Below are positions 1 through 10,587 of a DNA stretch of 64,000 nt, piece after piece. Below the pieces are notes generated by a model, which worked only from the letters and a program-made list of their open reading frames with translations, did no database searches and had not been told where the DNA came from. Positions within the stretch are counted from its first letter, which is position 1; each line of letters begins with the position of its first letter. The stretch covers positions 65,134 to 129,133 of the forward strand of contig BBFS01000004.1 in the NCBI GenBank assembly GCA_001313365.1, read 5' to 3'. This DNA comes from Paenarthrobacter nitroguajacolicus JCM 14115 (GTDB taxonomy: Bacteria > Actinomycetota > Actinomycetes > Actinomycetales > Micrococcaceae). The position numbers and the translations under genes were made by a program.

Positions 1-67
1 CCCCCCCTTCGTCATGCAACGCCCCAACAAGCGGTGGTCGCCCCCCCGAGCAAGTAGTCTGGAGGGC

Positions 68-331
68 GTGAAGAATTTCGAGACGCTGTTCGCAGAACTG
101 AGTGAGAAAGCAGCGACCCGCCCGGCAGGCTCGCGCACGGTTGCCGAACTGGACTCCGGAATCCACGGCATCGGCAAAAAGGTGGTCGAAGAGGCCGCCG
201 AAGTCTGGATGGCCGCGGAGTACGAATCGGACGAAGCCGCTGCTGAGGAAATCTCCCAGTTGCTCTACCACCTGCAGGTCCTCATGCTCGCCAAGGGCCT
301 CAGCCTGGAGGACGTTTACAAGCATCTCTAG
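68..331 (+). CDS. hisE: Phosphoribosyl-ATP pyrophosphatase
   Basis: Hydrolyses phosphoribosyl-ATP to phosphoribosyl-AMP, the second step of histidine synthesis, in the cytoplasm. The 87-residue product has the usual length of stand-alone HisE. It carries the all-alpha MazG-like motif with metal-binding glutamates (EEAAE at residues 41-45) and ends in [11 protein letters not shown] chose GTG at 68 because it gives the family N-terminus (MKNFETLF); an upstream ATG at 14 would add 18 unrelated residues. A GGAGG lies just before the start, closer than ideal. The gene is intact in one frame, unlike most neighbours, and precedes hisG as in other actinobacteria. Confidence 0.93.
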   Translation: MKNFETLFAELSEKAATRPAGSRTVAELDSGIHGIGKKVVEEAAEVWMAAEYESDEAAAEEISQLLYHLQVLMLAKGLSLEDVYKHL

Positions 332-373
332 CCACGCCACTCCGCCTGCCTTTGGCGGAGCCCCCTGCGTGGC
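331..373 (+). other. Two-part hairpin between hisE and hisG
   Basis: Two nested inverted repeats follow the hisE stop: GCCACGC (331-337) pairs with GCGTGGC (367-373), and CTCCGCC (340-346) pairs with GGCGGAG (354-360). There is no T-tract, so this is more likely an mRNA stability or partial attenuation element inside the his operon than a full terminator. Confidence 0.45.
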
Positions 374-415
374 CAACGTGCCTGAAAACCTCCATTCCAA
401 AAAGAAAGTCTCCCA

Positions 416-1286
416 ATGCTCCGTGTAGCAGTCCCCCAATAAGGGATCCCTGTCCGAAGCCGCCTCGGCAATGTTGTCCGAGGCCGGTTACCGCCAGCGC
501 CGCGACACCCGCGAACTGGTCATGGTTGATCCCGACAACGACATTGAGTTCTTCTTCCTGCGTCCCCCCCGCGACATCGCTGTCTACGTAGGCCAGGGAA
601 CCCTGGACGTCGGCATCACTGGCCGCGACCTCTTGCTTGACGCCAAGGTGGAAGCCGAAGAACTGCTTCCCCCTGGGCTTCGCCCCCCCGTCCACGTTCC
701 GGTTTGCTGGTCCCGTAGGTGACTTCACCGGCGTCGAGCAGCTTGAAGGCAAGCGCCTGGCCACCAGCTATGACGGACTTCTGCGCGACTACCTCGCCGA
801 GCGAGGCGTCAACGCCAAGGTGGTCCGCCTGGACGGAGCCGTGGAGTCTTCCGTGCGCCTCGGCGTGGCGGATGCCATTGCCGACGTCGTTGAAACAGGC
901 AACACCCTCAAGGCTGCCGGTATGGAAATCTTTGGCGATCCCATCCTGAAGTCCGAGGCCGTGCTGATCCGCCGCTCCGGCTCCGGTGGCGCCGCCAACG
1001 GAACGGCCAAGGAAATCGAGATCCTCATTCGTCGCCTCCAGGGCGTTCTTGTGGCACGCCAGTACGTGCTGATGGACTACGACATCCGCAAGGACCTTGT
1101 GGAAGACGCAGCAGCTTTGACCCCCCCGGCTTGGAGTCACCCACGGTCTCGCCGCTTCGCGATTCCGAGTGGGTTGCCGTGCGGTCCATGGTTCCCAAGA
1201 AGGAAACCAACCGCATCATGGACGAGCTGTACGACCTTGGCGCGCGCGCCATCCTGGTCAGCAGCATCCACGCCTGCCGCATTTGA
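416..1286 (+). CDS. hisG: ATP phosphoribosyltransferase (frames broken by indels)
   Basis: First committed step of histidine synthesis: ATP plus PRPP gives phosphoribosyl-ATP. Start ATG at 416 gives MLRVAVPNKG. Segments that follow include [40 protein letters not shown], the PRPP-binding region around [16 protein letters not shown], and a C-terminal regulatory domain ending [12 protein letters not shown]. This is the long, histidine-inhibited HisG type. The frame changes at C runs near 431, 669 and 1120. The 7-C run at 564-570 adds a proline to the conserved LRPRDIAVY. All conserved blocks are present in order, so I take it as intact in the organism. Confidence 0.93.
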
Positions 1287-1329
1287 GCCGCGTAACAACA
1301 GCTGAGCACAAAGAACTGAGGAGCAGCAC

Positions 1330-2110
1330 ATGGCTGTAGCCGTACGCGTCATACCCTGCCTGGATGTCGACGCCGGCCGCGTCGTCAAGGGCGTCAACTT
1401 TGAAGGACTCCGCGACGCCGGCGATCCGGTGGAGCTTGCCCACCGATACGACAATGGCGGGGGCCGATGAGCTCACGTTCCTTGATGTCACAGCATCGTC
1501 CGGAAACCGCGAAACCACGTTCGACGTCGTCCGCCGTACAGCGGAGGAAGTCTTCATTCCCCCCCTGACCGTGGGTGGAGGCGTGCGTGGTGTTGCCGAG
1601 GTGGACAAGCTCCTGCGCTTTGGTGCGGACAAGGCGTCCATCAATACCGCTGCCGTTGCCCGGCCCGATGTCATTGACGAAATCACCCGCCACTTCGGCT
1701 CGCAGGTGCTGGTGCTCTCCGTGGATGCGCGCCGTACACGCGAAGGCGACCAGCCGACGTCGTCCGGTTTCGAAGTGACCACCACGGTGGCCGCACCGGT
1801 ACCGGAATCGACGCCATTGCCTGGGCCAAGGAAGCAGCCGATCGGGGTGTGGGAGAAATCCTGCTCAACTCGATCGACGCGGACGGCACCAAGGACGGAT
1901 TCGATCTCGAATTGATTCGCCTGGTTCGTGCCGCGGTGAACATTCCGATCATCGCTTCGGGTGGGGGCAGGAGTGCCTGCGCACTTCCCGCCCGCCGTGG
2001 AGGCAGGCGCCGACGCAGTACTGGCGGCATCCGTGTTCCACTTCGGCCCGGACGACATGATTGCCCAGGTCAAGACTGCGATTCGAGACGCCGGCTTCGA
2101 AGTCCGCTAG
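1330..2110 (+). CDS. hisF: Imidazole glycerol phosphate synthase cyclase subunit (frames broken by indels)
   Basis: Together with HisH makes imidazole glycerol phosphate and AICAR. The (beta/alpha)8 barrel shows the N-terminal half motif [18 protein letters not shown] with catalytic Asp in CLDVD. The phosphate-binding loops LTVGGGVR and IIASGG are present, and the second catalytic Asp lies in [12 protein letters not shown]. Stop TAG at 2108-2110 after DAGFEVR. Frame breaks lie near 1455, 1783 (a C seems lost) and 1963-1967. The 7-C run near 1559 adds a proline to IPLTVGGG. hisB, hisH and hisA are not here. Confidence 0.93.
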
Positions 2111-2115
2111 CTTTC

Positions 2116-2172
2116 AGGCTTAACAGCAAGGGAGGGTCACCGTGCAGGTGACCCTCCCTTGCTGTTAAGCCT
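2116..2172. terminator. Bidirectional hairpin between convergent genes
   Basis: A perfect 26-bp inverted repeat (2116-2141 and 2147-2172) with a 5-nt loop GTGCA lies 5 nt after hisF and 8 nt before the end of the convergent minus-strand gene. It very probably ends transcription from both sides, although neither flank has a clear T-tract. Confidence 0.8.
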
Positions 2173-2180
2173 ATGGGTGG

Positions 2181-2826
2181 TTAGAGGCCAATGTCCGCGG
2201 ACTGCAAAAGCGCGACGGCGTCCGGCTGGCCTCGAAGGTGACGAGGGCCTGGCTGGTGCGGCCGTGGGCGTGCATGAGCAGTTCGCCAGGTTCGCCAACG
2301 ATGGCAACGGAGACGGGGGCACGCTTGGCTACGTGGCGGGGGGCCGGTGGGGCGCACAAGCACGATGCCGAGGTCCACGCCACGGTACAGGAACGCGGCA
2401 CGCTTGATCAGTTCGTCCAAAGCGTCCGAATAGGCTTCGTCCAAGGCCCGGGCGCCCAGCGGTCACCGGCGCGACGAATGTCCTCGGTGTGCACAAAGTA
2501 CTCAATGAGGTTTGATGTCTCATCCAGCGCCTTGATCTTCAAAGGGGAAAGCGCCGGCGGACCTGCACGGAACGTCTTGACGAGGTCCGCGTAGGCGTCC
2601 GAACTCTTCAGCTTGGCAGCGAGTTTGGACGTGGCTTTTTCGGATGCCTTGCCCAGGCTGGGGGGGATCAGGAGCCCCCAGGCCCACGGCGATCTTCCGT
2701 TCGCGCAGGTACAAGTGCGCGGCAAGATCCCGGGTCAACCACCTTCGCAGAGCGTGGGGGGGAGTCAGGCCCGGCCGCCAGCAGGGTTTCGGCCAGTACT
2801 TCTCGGGAAGGATCGACGAAATGCAT
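2181..2826 (-). CDS. TIGR03085-type (mycothiol-dependent maleylpyruvate isomerase-like) protein
   Basis: Reassembled from three minus-strand frames: it starts MHFVDPSREVLAETLLAAGP, continues through CEGWLTRDLAAHLYLRERK, and ends in a GRTSQALVTFEGQPDAVALL-type C-terminus. The size (about 214 residues) and the LCEGW-TRDLAAH motif fit the DinB/MDMPI-like metal-binding family known as TIGR03085 in actinobacteria. The conserved early His is typically a metal ligand. The biochemical role of this subgroup is unknown to me. It lies convergent to hisF and divergent from hisI, a common Arthrobacter arrangement. Frames shift in G/C runs near 2340, 2450, 2660 and 2755. Confidence 0.75.
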
Positions 2827-2915
2827 CACTTGTGAAACTAGCACGATCGGAGCACTCTTGCGCAGTGGAACCGCCGCAGAACCCTGCTCCCTCCGAAGGC
2901 ACTAGACTTGATCTG

Positions 2916-3329
2916 ATGTCAGAGCAGTCCGCCCCCAGCCCAACTCCTGCCGCGGAGCTTTCCAGCGACCCCGCGAGCCCCTTGCCGCAGGAGATCGCCA
3001 GCGCCTCAAACGGGATTCTTCCGGCCTTGTCGCAGCGATCGTTCAGCAGCACGATACCAACGAGGTCCTCATGCTCGGCTGGATGGATGACGAGGCACTC
3101 AACCGCACCATGACGTCCGGCAGGGTCACGTTCTACTCCCGCTCACGCCAGGAGTACTGGCGCAAGGGCGACACCTCCGGACACGTACAGTTCGTGAAGT
3201 CTGTCGCCCTTGATTGCGACGGCGATGCCTCCTGATCCGCGTGGACCAGATCGGCGCAGCTGCCACACCGGAACCCGGACCTGCTTCGATGGTCGCGACT
3301 TCACCGTCGTTACGGGCCACCGCCAATAA
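2916..3329 (+). CDS. hisI: Phosphoribosyl-AMP cyclohydrolase (frames broken by indels)
   Basis: Opens the purine ring of phosphoribosyl-AMP, the third step of histidine synthesis. After an N-terminal extension rich in Ser and Pro, the body shows [40 protein letters not shown], the metal-binding CDGD, and a C-terminal [10 protein letters not shown] with its zinc cysteines. It ends in VVTGHRQ at TAA 3327-3329. Single bases appear lost near 3002, 3231 and 3262. It sits 58 bp upstream of trpE; the his-to-trp link is usual in Micrococcaceae. Confidence 0.92.
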
Positions 3330-3387
3330 GGCACCCACCACTTTCCACTGACGCACCACCTCAGACAATAAGGCGGAGAACATAGCC

Positions 3388-4987
3388 ATGCAGGACCTTG
3401 GAATCATCAGCCCGGGCCTGGAAGAGTTCCGCGAACTCGCCGTCCACAGCCGTGTCATCCCTGTCCGACTCAAGGTTTTGGCCGACGCCGAGACCCCCAT
3501 TGGCCTGTACCGGAAGCTGGCCAGGGGGGGCAGCCGGGTACCTTCCTCCTGGAGTCCGCAGCGGTTGGCGGCGCCTGGTCCCGCTATTCCTTCATTGGTT
3601 CCAAATCCCGGGCAACGCTGACCACCAAGGACGGGGGGGAAGCGCACTGGATCGGTGAGCCGCCCGTCGGCGTGCCGGTTTCAGGTAACCCGGTGGAAGC
3701 TGTTCGCGACACCATTGCTGCGCTGCAGACGGACCGGTTCGACGGCCTGCCGCCGTTCACCTCCGGCCTGGTCGGTTTCCTTGGCTGGGAAGCCGTGCGG
3801 CACTGGGAGCGCCTGACTTCCCCCCCGCCCGAGGATGACCTTCAGTTGCCGGAGATGGCACTGAACCTGGTCACCGACATGGCGGTGCACGACAATGTGG
3901 ACGGTACCGTCCTCCTGATCGCCAATGCCATCAACTTTGATGACAGTTCCGAGCGTGTGGATGACGCCTGGCACGACGCCGTAGCCCGGGTGAAGGGGTT
4001 GCTGGACCAGATCAGCACTCCTGTTGCCCAGCCGGTTTCCGTGCTGGAAACTGCAGCCTTGGACTTCGCCTCCAGCGTGCAGGAACGCTGGGATGAAGCC
4101 AAGTATTTGGAGGCCATAGATCGCGGGAAGGAAGCCATTGTTGACGGGGGGGAGGTTTTCCAGGTAGTGATCTCCCGGCGCTTCGAAATGGAGTGCGCTG
4201 CCGACCCCCTTGGACGTCTACCGCGTCCTGCGCAATACCAACCCCCAGCCCGTACATGTACCTCTTCAGCCTGCAGGATGCGGACGGCCGCGAGTACTCG
4301 ATCGTTGGTTCATCACCCGAAGCCTGGTGACGGTGACCGGTGAGGAAGTCATCACCCACCCGATCGCCGGTTCACGCCCCCCCGCGGTAAGACTGTTGAA
4401 GCCGATAAGGCCCTGGCTACTGAACTGCTGGCCGATCAGAAAGAGCGCGCCGAGCACCTGATGCTGGTTGATCTTTCGCGCAACGACCTCTCGAAGGTGT
4501 GTGTAGCCGGAACGGTTGACGTCACGCAGTTCATGGAAGTGGAGCGGTTCAGTCACATCATGCACCTCGTGTCCACTGTGGTTGGCGAGCTAGCCCCCCC
4601 CATGCCAAGGCCTACGACGTCCTGAAAGCGACCTTCCCGGCCGGTACGTTGTCCGGAGCGCCCAAGCCCAGGGCGCTGAGGCTCCTTGACGAACTCGAAC
4701 CCCACCGGCGCGGAATCTACGGTGGAGTGGTTGGCTACCTGGACTTTGCCGGCGACATGGATATGGCCATTGCGATTCGGTCCGCACTTCTCCGTGAAGG
4801 CCGCGCTTACGTGCAGGCCGGCGGTGGCATCGTGGCTGATTCCCACAAGCCTTCCGAGGCGTTGGAGACGGTGAACAAGGCCGCAGCGCCGCTAAGGGCA
4901 GTCCACACAGCAGGGTCGCTGCAGAACATCGCCGCGGACACCGTGCGGAACGCGGACGCTTCCGACGACGGGACTCCCGCCTCATGA
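3388..4987 (+). CDS. trpE: Anthranilate synthase component I (frames broken by indels)
   Basis: Converts chorismate to anthranilate with ammonia from TrpG, which is not in the window. Start ATG at 3388 gives [18 protein letters not shown]. The N-terminal regulatory half contains [18 protein letters not shown], the tryptophan-binding LLES element. The chorismate-binding half has [51 protein letters not shown], and [12 protein letters not shown]. Several 7-base G or C runs (3638, 3820, 4147) each add one residue; real breaks lie near 3525, 4205, 4250, 4385 and 4600. The last four bases overlap the start of the next gene (ATGA), implying translational coupling. Confidence 0.94.
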
Positions 4988-5593
4988 GCACGGCAGCATC
5001 AGCTCCTTCCGTCAGGCAGTCGCCGCGCTGGGCGCGGAAATCCACGATTGTCCTTGCCACCACCATTCTTGCGTTGGCTGTTTTCGGAGCCACGACGCAG
5101 ACCTGGATCGAGGTGCGCCTGGACCCCCACGGGTGCTTCGAACAGCGACCTCCATGTCCAGGGAAGCAAAGCCGCCACAGCAGTCACGGCGCTGGCCGTC
5201 GTCGCTCTGGCCGGCGGTCTGGCCGCATCCATTGCCGGAAAGATCGCCCGTTGGATCATCGCTGTCCTCATCACGTTGTCTGCTGCGGGGGGGATCGTCC
5301 TTGCGGCTGTCACCGTGATACTTGATCCGCTGGGAGCCGCACAAGGTTCCATTGCTGCGGCCACGGGAGTCTCGGGCGGGCAAGCCGACGCAGCAGTAAC
5401 TGCGTTCCCTGTGGTTGCCATCGTTGCCGGTTGCCTCCTGGCGGTCTGCGCAATTGTCTTGCCGCTGGCCGGAAGCCACTGGACCTCACGAACCAAGTAC
5501 GACGCCGCGGCAAGGATAAAGAAGAGCGGCAGCGAACCCGTGGACGAGATCGACAGTTGGGACAGCCTCTCGCGCGGTGAAGACCCGACGTAG
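4984..5593 (+). CDS. Trp-region conserved membrane protein (TIGR02234 / Trp_oprn_chp)
   Basis: An integral membrane protein of about 200 residues found almost only inside actinobacterial trp clusters; its function is not established. The N-terminus [20 protein letters not shown] is followed by a hydrophobic helix ([21 protein letters not shown]), and three more helices follow ([55 protein letters not shown]). The C-terminal tail is charged. It overlaps trpE by ATGA. One frame break lies near 5126-5130. A regulatory or tryptophan-transport role is only a guess from context. Confidence 0.85.
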
Positions 5594-5725
5594 GCACTCA
5601 CAGCGGACTTTTATGCAGGTCCGGTGCAACAAAGCCGACACTGGCCGTCCTGACGTCCGGCGATGTCCCGGCCGTCGTCAATAAATGGCAGAATGTAAGC
5701 AGTATTCATCCTGAGGAGATTTCAC

Positions 5726-5998
5726 ATGAGCAAAACCACAGTGTCCAACAACCAAGCGGAATCCACCATGGCCAGCCACGCTGACGCCATCGGCCACGGA
5801 AACAGCCCGGCTGCCTGGACGTGCGTACTTGTGATGCTGGTCGGTGCCTGATTTCCTCCATCGCGTTCGTCATCGCCAGCACCCCCGATCTTCGTCGGCG
5901 GACTGGTTGTCATGGTTATCGGCCTGATCGTGGGCTTCGTCATGCGTAAGGCAGGCTACGGAGTCGGCGGCAGCAAGCTGCAGAACAACGGCCACTAA
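5726..5998 (+). CDS. Small HGxxPAAW-motif membrane protein
   Basis: About 89 residues, recognised by the signature HGNSPAAW near residue 29. Two hydrophobic segments follow (CVLVMLVG...SIAFVIAST and IFVGGLVVMVIGLIVGFVM), then a Gly-rich tail ending LQNNGH. Members of this family are small membrane proteins lying between the trp-region membrane gene and trpC in actinobacteria; the function is unknown. A good ribosome site (GAGGAG, 5713-5718) precedes ATG 5726. Single-base breaks near 5850 and 5883 split the frame. trpC starts 2 bp after the stop. Confidence 0.85.
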
Positions 5999-6000
5999 TC

Positions 6001-6824
6001 GTGACCGTTCTTGATGACATCATTGTTGGAGTCAAGGAGGACATGGAGGCCCGCCGAGGCCTCGTGTCCCTCGCGGAACTGAAGGAGCGCGCCGCAAACG
6101 CTGCTCCCGCTCGTGATGCCTGGGGCGGCCCTTGGCGGCCCGTCATCCATCCGCAACGACCTCAAAGTCATCGCTGAAATCAAGCGCCGCAGCCCCTCCA
6201 AGGGTGACTTGGCCTCCATTGCCGATCCTGCGTCGCTCGCTGTGCAGTATTCCGACGGCGGGGGCTTCCGTCATCAGCGTCCTCACCGAACAGCGCCGGT
6301 TCGGCGGCTCGCTGGCGGACCTTGATGCGGTGCGCGCCGCCGTCGAAACTCCGTTGTTGCGCAAGGACTTCACCGTTGACGAGTACCAGATTTGGGAGGC
6401 CCGTGCCCACGGAGCCGACCTCATCCTGCTGATCGTAGCGGCACTGTCCGACTCGGAGCTTGCCGACTTCAGTGCGCTGAGCCACGAGCTCGGGATGAAC
6501 GTGCTGGTGGAAACGCACACCGAGGAAGAGATCGAGCGCGCGGTTGCGGCACAGGCCAAGATCATCGGCATCAATGTCCGCAACCTCAAAACGCTCGACG
6601 TCGACCGCTCCGTTTTCGGATCTTTGGCCGGTTTGATTCCGGCTGAGTCCGTCATCGTGGCGGAATCCGGCGTCCGGGGGGGTCCCGAGGACGTCTCGCA
6701 CTATGCCGCGGGTGGCGCTAACGCCATCCTGGTGGGGGGAGGCGCTGGTCAGCGACTCCACACCGCGCGAACGCATTACTGAATTCAAGCAGCTGGAGCT
6801 GCCGCCATCGCCGTCAGGAACTGA
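6001..6824 (+). CDS. trpC: Indole-3-glycerol phosphate synthase (frames broken by indels)
   Basis: Closes the indole ring from CdRP. GTG at 6001 gives [20 protein letters not shown]. The active-site motif [15 protein letters not shown] (catalytic Lys and Glu) is clear. Other barrel motifs are [59 protein letters not shown] and ESGVRGPEDV. It ends AAAIAVRN at TGA 6822-6824. Breaks lie near 6125, 6263, 6735 and 6790; a 7-G run near 6677 adds a glycine to VRGPED. It is directly upstream of trpBA. Confidence 0.94.
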
Positions 6825-6856
6825 GGCAGTAACTGAATCACGGCGAATAGTTGCAG

Positions 6857-6885
6857 GGCAGCCCGGGCATAAGCCTGCGGCTGCC
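6857..6885 (+). other. Short hairpin in the trpC-trpB gap
   Basis: GGCAGCC (6857-6863) and GGCTGCC (6879-6885) form a 7-bp stem in the 114-bp gap between trpC and trpB. No T-tract and no tryptophan-rich leader peptide was seen, so attenuation is not supported. Confidence 0.3.
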
Positions 6886-6938
6886 TTGTGGCACGTGGAA
6901 CTACCCAATGAACTAACTGGAACAGGACGGTGAGACTG

Positions 6939-8314
6939 ATGGTCGACGCGCCAACAGCCGGCTCAGAAGAGAATGCGGCGGACGCGTTCCTGCAAGGTGG
7001 CCCTTCGCTGCGGAACGCATCGGGACCCTACTTTGGCAGCTATGGCGGACGCTGGATGCCCGAGTCGCTCATCGCCGCCCTTGACGAGGTCCAGGACACT
7101 TTTGAGAAGGCCAAAGCTGATCCCGAGTTCATCGCGCAGCTGAAGGACCTCAACAAGAACTACTCCGGCAGGCCTTCCTTGCTGACCGAAGCCAAGCGCT
7201 TCTCAGAGCACGCCGGGGGGGAGCGCGTATTTTCCTCAAGCGCGAGGACCTCAACCACACTGGCTCCCACAAGATCAACAACGTGCTGGGCCAGGCACTC
7301 CTCGCGAAGCGCATGGGCAAGACCCGCGTTATCGCCGAGACCGGTGCCGGTCAGCATGGCGTTGCGAGTGCGACGGCAGCAGCCTGCTGGGCCTCGAGTG
7401 CGTTGTGTACATGGGTGCTGAGGATTGCCGTCGGCAGGCCTTGAACGTGGCCCGCATGCAGCTGCTGGGCGCCACGGTGGTTCCGGTGACCAACGGTTCC
7501 CAGACCCTCAAGGACGCCATCAACGATGCTCCGGGATTGGGTCTCCAACGTGGAGCACACCCACTACCTTCTGGGCACTGCAGCTGGTGCGCACCCGTTC
7601 CCTGCCATGGTCCGCTACTTCCACGAAGTCATTGGTGAAGAAGCACGCAGCCAGATCCTGGAGCAAACGGGTAAGCTTCCCGACGCCATCGCTGCATGTA
7701 TCGGTGGTGGCTCGAACGCGATCGGATTGTTCCACGCATTCCTCGATGACGCGTCCGTGAAGATTTACGGCTTTGAAGCCGGCGGCGAAGGTGTAGAGAC
7801 GGGCCGCCACGCTGCAGCCATCTCCCTGGGCCGTCCAGGCGTACTCCACGGTGCCCGTTCCTACCTCATGCAGGACGAAGACGGCCAGACAATCGAATCC
7901 CACTCCATTTCGGCTGGCTTGGACTACCCCAGCGTTGGTCCGGAGCACTCGTACCTGGCCGACATCGGGCGTGTGACCTACGAGGCCGTGACTGACACCG
8001 AGGCCATGGATGCGTTCAGCCTGCTGTGCCGGACCGAAGGCATCATCCCCGCCATTGAGTCCTCCCACGCCCTGGCCGGTGCCATCAAGATCGGCAAGCG
8101 GCTCACCGAAGGCAAGGACACGCCGTCGGACGTGACGGTGATTGTCAACCTGTCCGGACGTGGAGACAAGGACGTGGAAACTGCCGCTGCCTGGTTCAAC
8201 ATGTTGGACGAGGAAGGGCATGTCAAGGGCACTACGCTCTCCACACGCAAGCCCAAAGGACCGGCCGAGCGCACGTCCGAAGCAGCCGTGGACGTCAACG
8301 AGGACCAGAACTGA
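6939..8314 (+). CDS. trpB: Tryptophan synthase beta chain (frames broken by indels)
   Basis: PLP enzyme joining indole and serine. The ATG at 6939 ([12 protein letters not shown]) is preferred over a GTG at 6930 because an AGGACGG site sits 10 bp upstream. Motifs: [17 protein letters not shown], the PLP-lysine loop [26 protein letters not shown], the phosphate-binding [10 protein letters not shown], and [11 protein letters not shown]. Breaks near 7228, 7370 and 7532 split it into frames. The C-terminal extension after MLDEEG is long and Lys/Glu-rich. The stop overlaps the trpA start by one base (TGATG). Confidence 0.95.
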
Positions 8315-9131
8315 TGACTGAAGAATTCGCCAGCAAATCCGCCGTCGCCATTGATCGTGCCAAAGCAGAAGGACGCGCTGCCCTGGTGGGCTACCTTCCC
8401 GCGGGCTACCCCCCCACGGTCCAGGAGAGCATTGAGGCCGGCATAGCCTTGGCCCGCAACGGTGCCGACCTCATCGAAATCGGGATTCCGTACTCCGATC
8501 CCGTGATGGACGGACCGGTCATCCAGGCCGCTACCACAGAAGCGATCTCCAACGGCTTCCGCGTTGCCAATGTGTTTGACGTGGTTGCCGGCATTACGGC
8601 CGCTACTGATGCGGCAGTTTTGGTCATGACCTACTGGAACCCTGTCATGCGCATGGGCGTCGACGAGTTTGCCCGAAGGCTGGCCGAAGCCGGGGGGAGC
8701 AGGACTCATCACACCGGACCTGGTACCCGACGAGGCTCAAGAATGGTTCGAAGCTTCGGACAAGTACGGTTTGGACCGGGTGTTCCTCGTGGCGCCCTCG
8801 TCCACCCCCGGAGCGTCTGGACATGACGGTCAAGGCAAGCCGTGGTTTCGTCTACGCCGTATCCATCATGGGTGTTACTGGAACACGCACCTCCGTCAGC
8901 AGCAGTGCTGAAGATGTGGTGGCCCGCGCCCATGCGGCCGGCGCCGAACGCGTTTGCGTCGGATTGGGCGTCTCCAACCCGGACCACGTCCGCGAAATCG
9001 CCGCCTACGCGGACGGCGTGATCGTCGGCACCGCTTTGGTGGCGGCCCTCCGCGATGGCGGCGTGGACGCCGTCGGACAACTCACCAAGAACCTCAGCGC
9101 CGGCTTGGGCCGCGCAGCTGCAGAAGCCTAG
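8314..9131 (+). CDS. trpA: Tryptophan synthase alpha chain (frames broken by indels)
   Basis: Cleaves indole-3-glycerol phosphate, channelling indole to TrpB. Recognised by ALVGYLPAGYPTVQ (catalytic-Glu region follows as LIEIGIPYSDPVMDGPVIQ), MTYWNPVMRMGVDEFA, GLITPDLVPDE, and the phosphate loop VCVGLGVSNPDHVREIA. A 7-C run near 8409 adds a proline to GYPT. Breaks lie at the G run near 8692 and the C run near 8806. The length of about 271 residues is normal. It completes a trpC-trpB-trpA unit followed 22 bp later by lgt. Confidence 0.95.
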
Positions 9132-9152
9132 GAAAAGGAAACAGCGAAGCGA

Positions 9153-10336
9153 ATGCAGACCGTCCTCCACGCTGCGGCAATGGTCCCTATGAGTATCCCG
9201 AGCCCGTCGTGGTCCGGTTTCGACATTCCGCTGCCGTGGGGGGGGACGTTGCGCATCCACGCTTACGCCCTCTGCATCCTGGCGGGCATCATCGTGGGCT
9301 TGTGGTTGACCTCCACCCGTTGGAAGCGCCGCGGGACGCCCGAAGGCAGCCTGTGGGACATTGCCATCTGGGCTATTCCGTTCGGCATCATCGGTGGCCG
9401 CCTCTATCACGTGTTCTCCTCACCGGATGCGTACTTCGGCCCGGGTTTTGACGGCACGGGGGGGACCTTTCCCTGATACCTCAGATCCAACGTGGCGGCT
9501 GGGCATTTGGGGGGGTGCCGTCATCTTAGGTGCGGTAGGTGCCTGGATCGGCTGCCGCCGGGCCGGCGTCAAGTTGACTGCCTTCCTCGACGCCGCTGCT
9601 CCTGGATTGTTGCTGGCACAGGCCATTGGCCGCTTGGGGGGGAACTGGTTCAACCAGGAACTCTTCGGCGCGCCCACCACCTTGCCCTGGGGACTCGAAA
9701 TCGATCCTGCGAATGCCAACTTCCCGCCCGATATGGCTGCGGGTACGCTCTTCCACCCGACGTTCCTGTACGAGATGCTGTGGAACCTCGTTGGCGTCGC
9801 CATCCTGCTGCTCCTGGACAAGAAGTTCAACTTCCGTTGGGGGCAGGCTCTTCTGGCTGTACGCGGTGTACTACACCCTGGGCCGTGTGTGGATTGAAGC
9901 GCTGCGCATTGACGATGCCGAACAGATCAGTCTTTTTGGCATCACCACCAGGCTCAATGTGTGGACCAGTATCTTCGTCTTTATTGCCGCGCTGGCGATC
10001 TTCTTCATCCTTGGCAGGAGGGGGGGCCGTCCGGTGCCCGACACTCCTTATTTGCCGGGCCGGGAGCCGGAAAAGAAGGCGGAAAAAGACCCTGCGACGG
10101 TGACCAGCGTCACCAGTCATGATGTGGACGCATCTGTCTCAGATACTGGTTCGCGTGGTAATCTCCCAGATAACCAAAGCGATCCGGGCCACGTTGACGA
10201 GCCGCAGGAATCAGCAGGGGACAGGGATAAGGACAGCATGTCCGGCACCGGTTCCACATCTGCTGCTACTGCCGCGAGGAAGGCCCCCCCGGATCCACGC
10301 CGAAGGCAGACGACACCAAGTAGTCGCGTTCGGTAA
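9153..10336 (+). CDS. lgt: Prolipoprotein diacylglyceryl transferase (frames broken by indels)
   Basis: Transfers diacylglycerol to the lipobox cysteine of prelipoproteins in the cytoplasmic membrane. Seven membrane segments can be traced from LRIHAYALCILAGIIVGLWL onward. The Lgt signature appears as GRLGNWFNQELFG with a run-inflated extra Gly, and the YHVFSSPDAYF and GRLFWLYAVYYTLGRVWIE blocks are present. A hydrophilic, Asp/Ser/Glu-rich C-terminal tail of about 110 residues is typical of Arthrobacter Lgt. The start could also be ATG 9189. The stop is at 10334-10336 in the observed frame, or at 10321-10323 if the C run near 10285 is shifted. Confidence 0.92.
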
Positions 10337-10587
10337 AGGGGCAACAGAGTCACCGCTCGTAGGGCCCAGTCCACAGCGTCGTGGCACCCCCCCGGAAACC
10401 GGATCGCAGCATACCGATGTTCACTGGTCAAGCCGGGGCCAGAGGTCTGCGTAACTGTTCGTTGCGCTGGATCGGCTGGCCTACAATTCCAATTACTAGC
10501 GCTTTGTTGTGCCCGTCACAGGCAGGCAAGGTGGGGGGGCCAACGTTGTCCCTTCCATACGCACGATTCCGAGGAAGGACGTCTCCC

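Noticed and set aside
6825..6938. Tryptophan attenuator before trpB
   Set aside because: The short hairpin has no T-tract and there is no leader peptide with tryptophan codons.
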